Shown here piece after piece: positions 57,511 to 64,000 of a stretch of DNA of 64,000 nucleotides (the first letter of the stretch is position 1; the number at the start of each line of letters is the position of its first letter). The DNA is from Anaeromyces robustus (taxonomy: Eukaryota; Neocallimastigomycota; Neocallimastigomycetes; Neocallimastigales; Neocallimastigaceae). The position numbers were made by a program, and so were the translations under genes. The notes beneath the pieces are model-generated. The model worked only from the letters and a program-made list of their open reading frames with translations, ran no database searches and was not told the origin of the DNA. The stretch spans positions 1-64,000 of the forward strand of contig MCFG01000226.1 in NCBI GenBank assembly GCA_002104895.1. The letters are read 5' to 3'.

Positions 57511-57550
57511 TATTATTATTATTAATATATAATATATAATTATTCAATTA

Positions 57551-64000
<6,450 letters not shown>

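Larger units (their letters stand above)
55779..57550. other. Convergent spacer with minisatellites
   Basis: Both flanking genes end here. It carries two tandem arrays (56083-56180 and 56304-56615), a long inverted repeat (56722-56828), a T run (56911-56939) and (ATT)n patches near 57400-57540. No gene. Confidence 0.5.

Overview
The window is nuclear DNA of a fungus with an extremely AT-rich genome. Long A, T and (ATT)n, (AAAT)n and (TTTTA)n runs fill the intergenic DNA and introns, asparagine runs fill the proteins, and about 60 short GT-AG introns can be placed. An Snf5 protein ending in a GATA zinc finger and a Rua1-type zinc-binding protein point to fungi rather than Dictyostelium or Plasmodium. 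A zoosporic, anaerobic gut fungus (Neocallimastigomycota-like) fits best; this is inference. No bacterial, viral, plasmid, CRISPR, rRNA or tRNA signature was seen.

Left end (1-9.9 kb): a partial minus-strand gene runs off the edge and meets fragments of a degraded LINE-like element whose 3' tail occurs twice (661-848 and 1556-1750). Then come a minus-strand Yvh1/DUSP12-like gene (2413-4210) that has lost its catalytic cysteine, ribosomal protein eS7 (5274-6099, plus), and a frameshifted ankyrin-repeat pseudogene (7600-8330, minus).

Middle (10-39 kb): a DBP2/DDX5-type DEAD-box helicase with an RS/RD/RN N-terminus (minus), a PAS-kinase-like Ser/Thr kinase (plus), a Rua1-type zinc-binding protein (minus) divergent from SNF5-GATA (plus), an unknown nuclear-looking protein built of asparagine runs and acidic II(E/D)EED blocks (plus), a Mn-type cation diffusion facilitator (plus), and a coiled-coil protein with an uncharacterised C-terminal domain (minus).

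Right end (39-64 kb): a perfect 54-bp palindrome, a Rab8/Sec4 GTPase (minus), a TTC39/Iml2 protein (minus), Mediator subunit 1 (plus, 14 exons), a minisatellite tract, and a Ser/Asn-rich protein with a possible CUE/UBA-like helical segment whose single intron holds about 210 bp of (ATT)n. The last 4.5 kb holds only simple sequence.

For the thirteen spliced genes the proposed exons were joined by hand; each gives one open frame with consistent intron phases, GT-AG borders and, where the family is known, about the expected length. The genes are unrelated housekeeping and regulatory loci, not a cluster. Themes are chromatin and transcription (SNF5, MED1, Rua1-like), RNA and ribosome work (DBP2, eS7, Yvh1), trafficking (Rab8), metal transport (CDF) and signalling (kinase). 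Expression data would be needed to confirm splice sites and starts.
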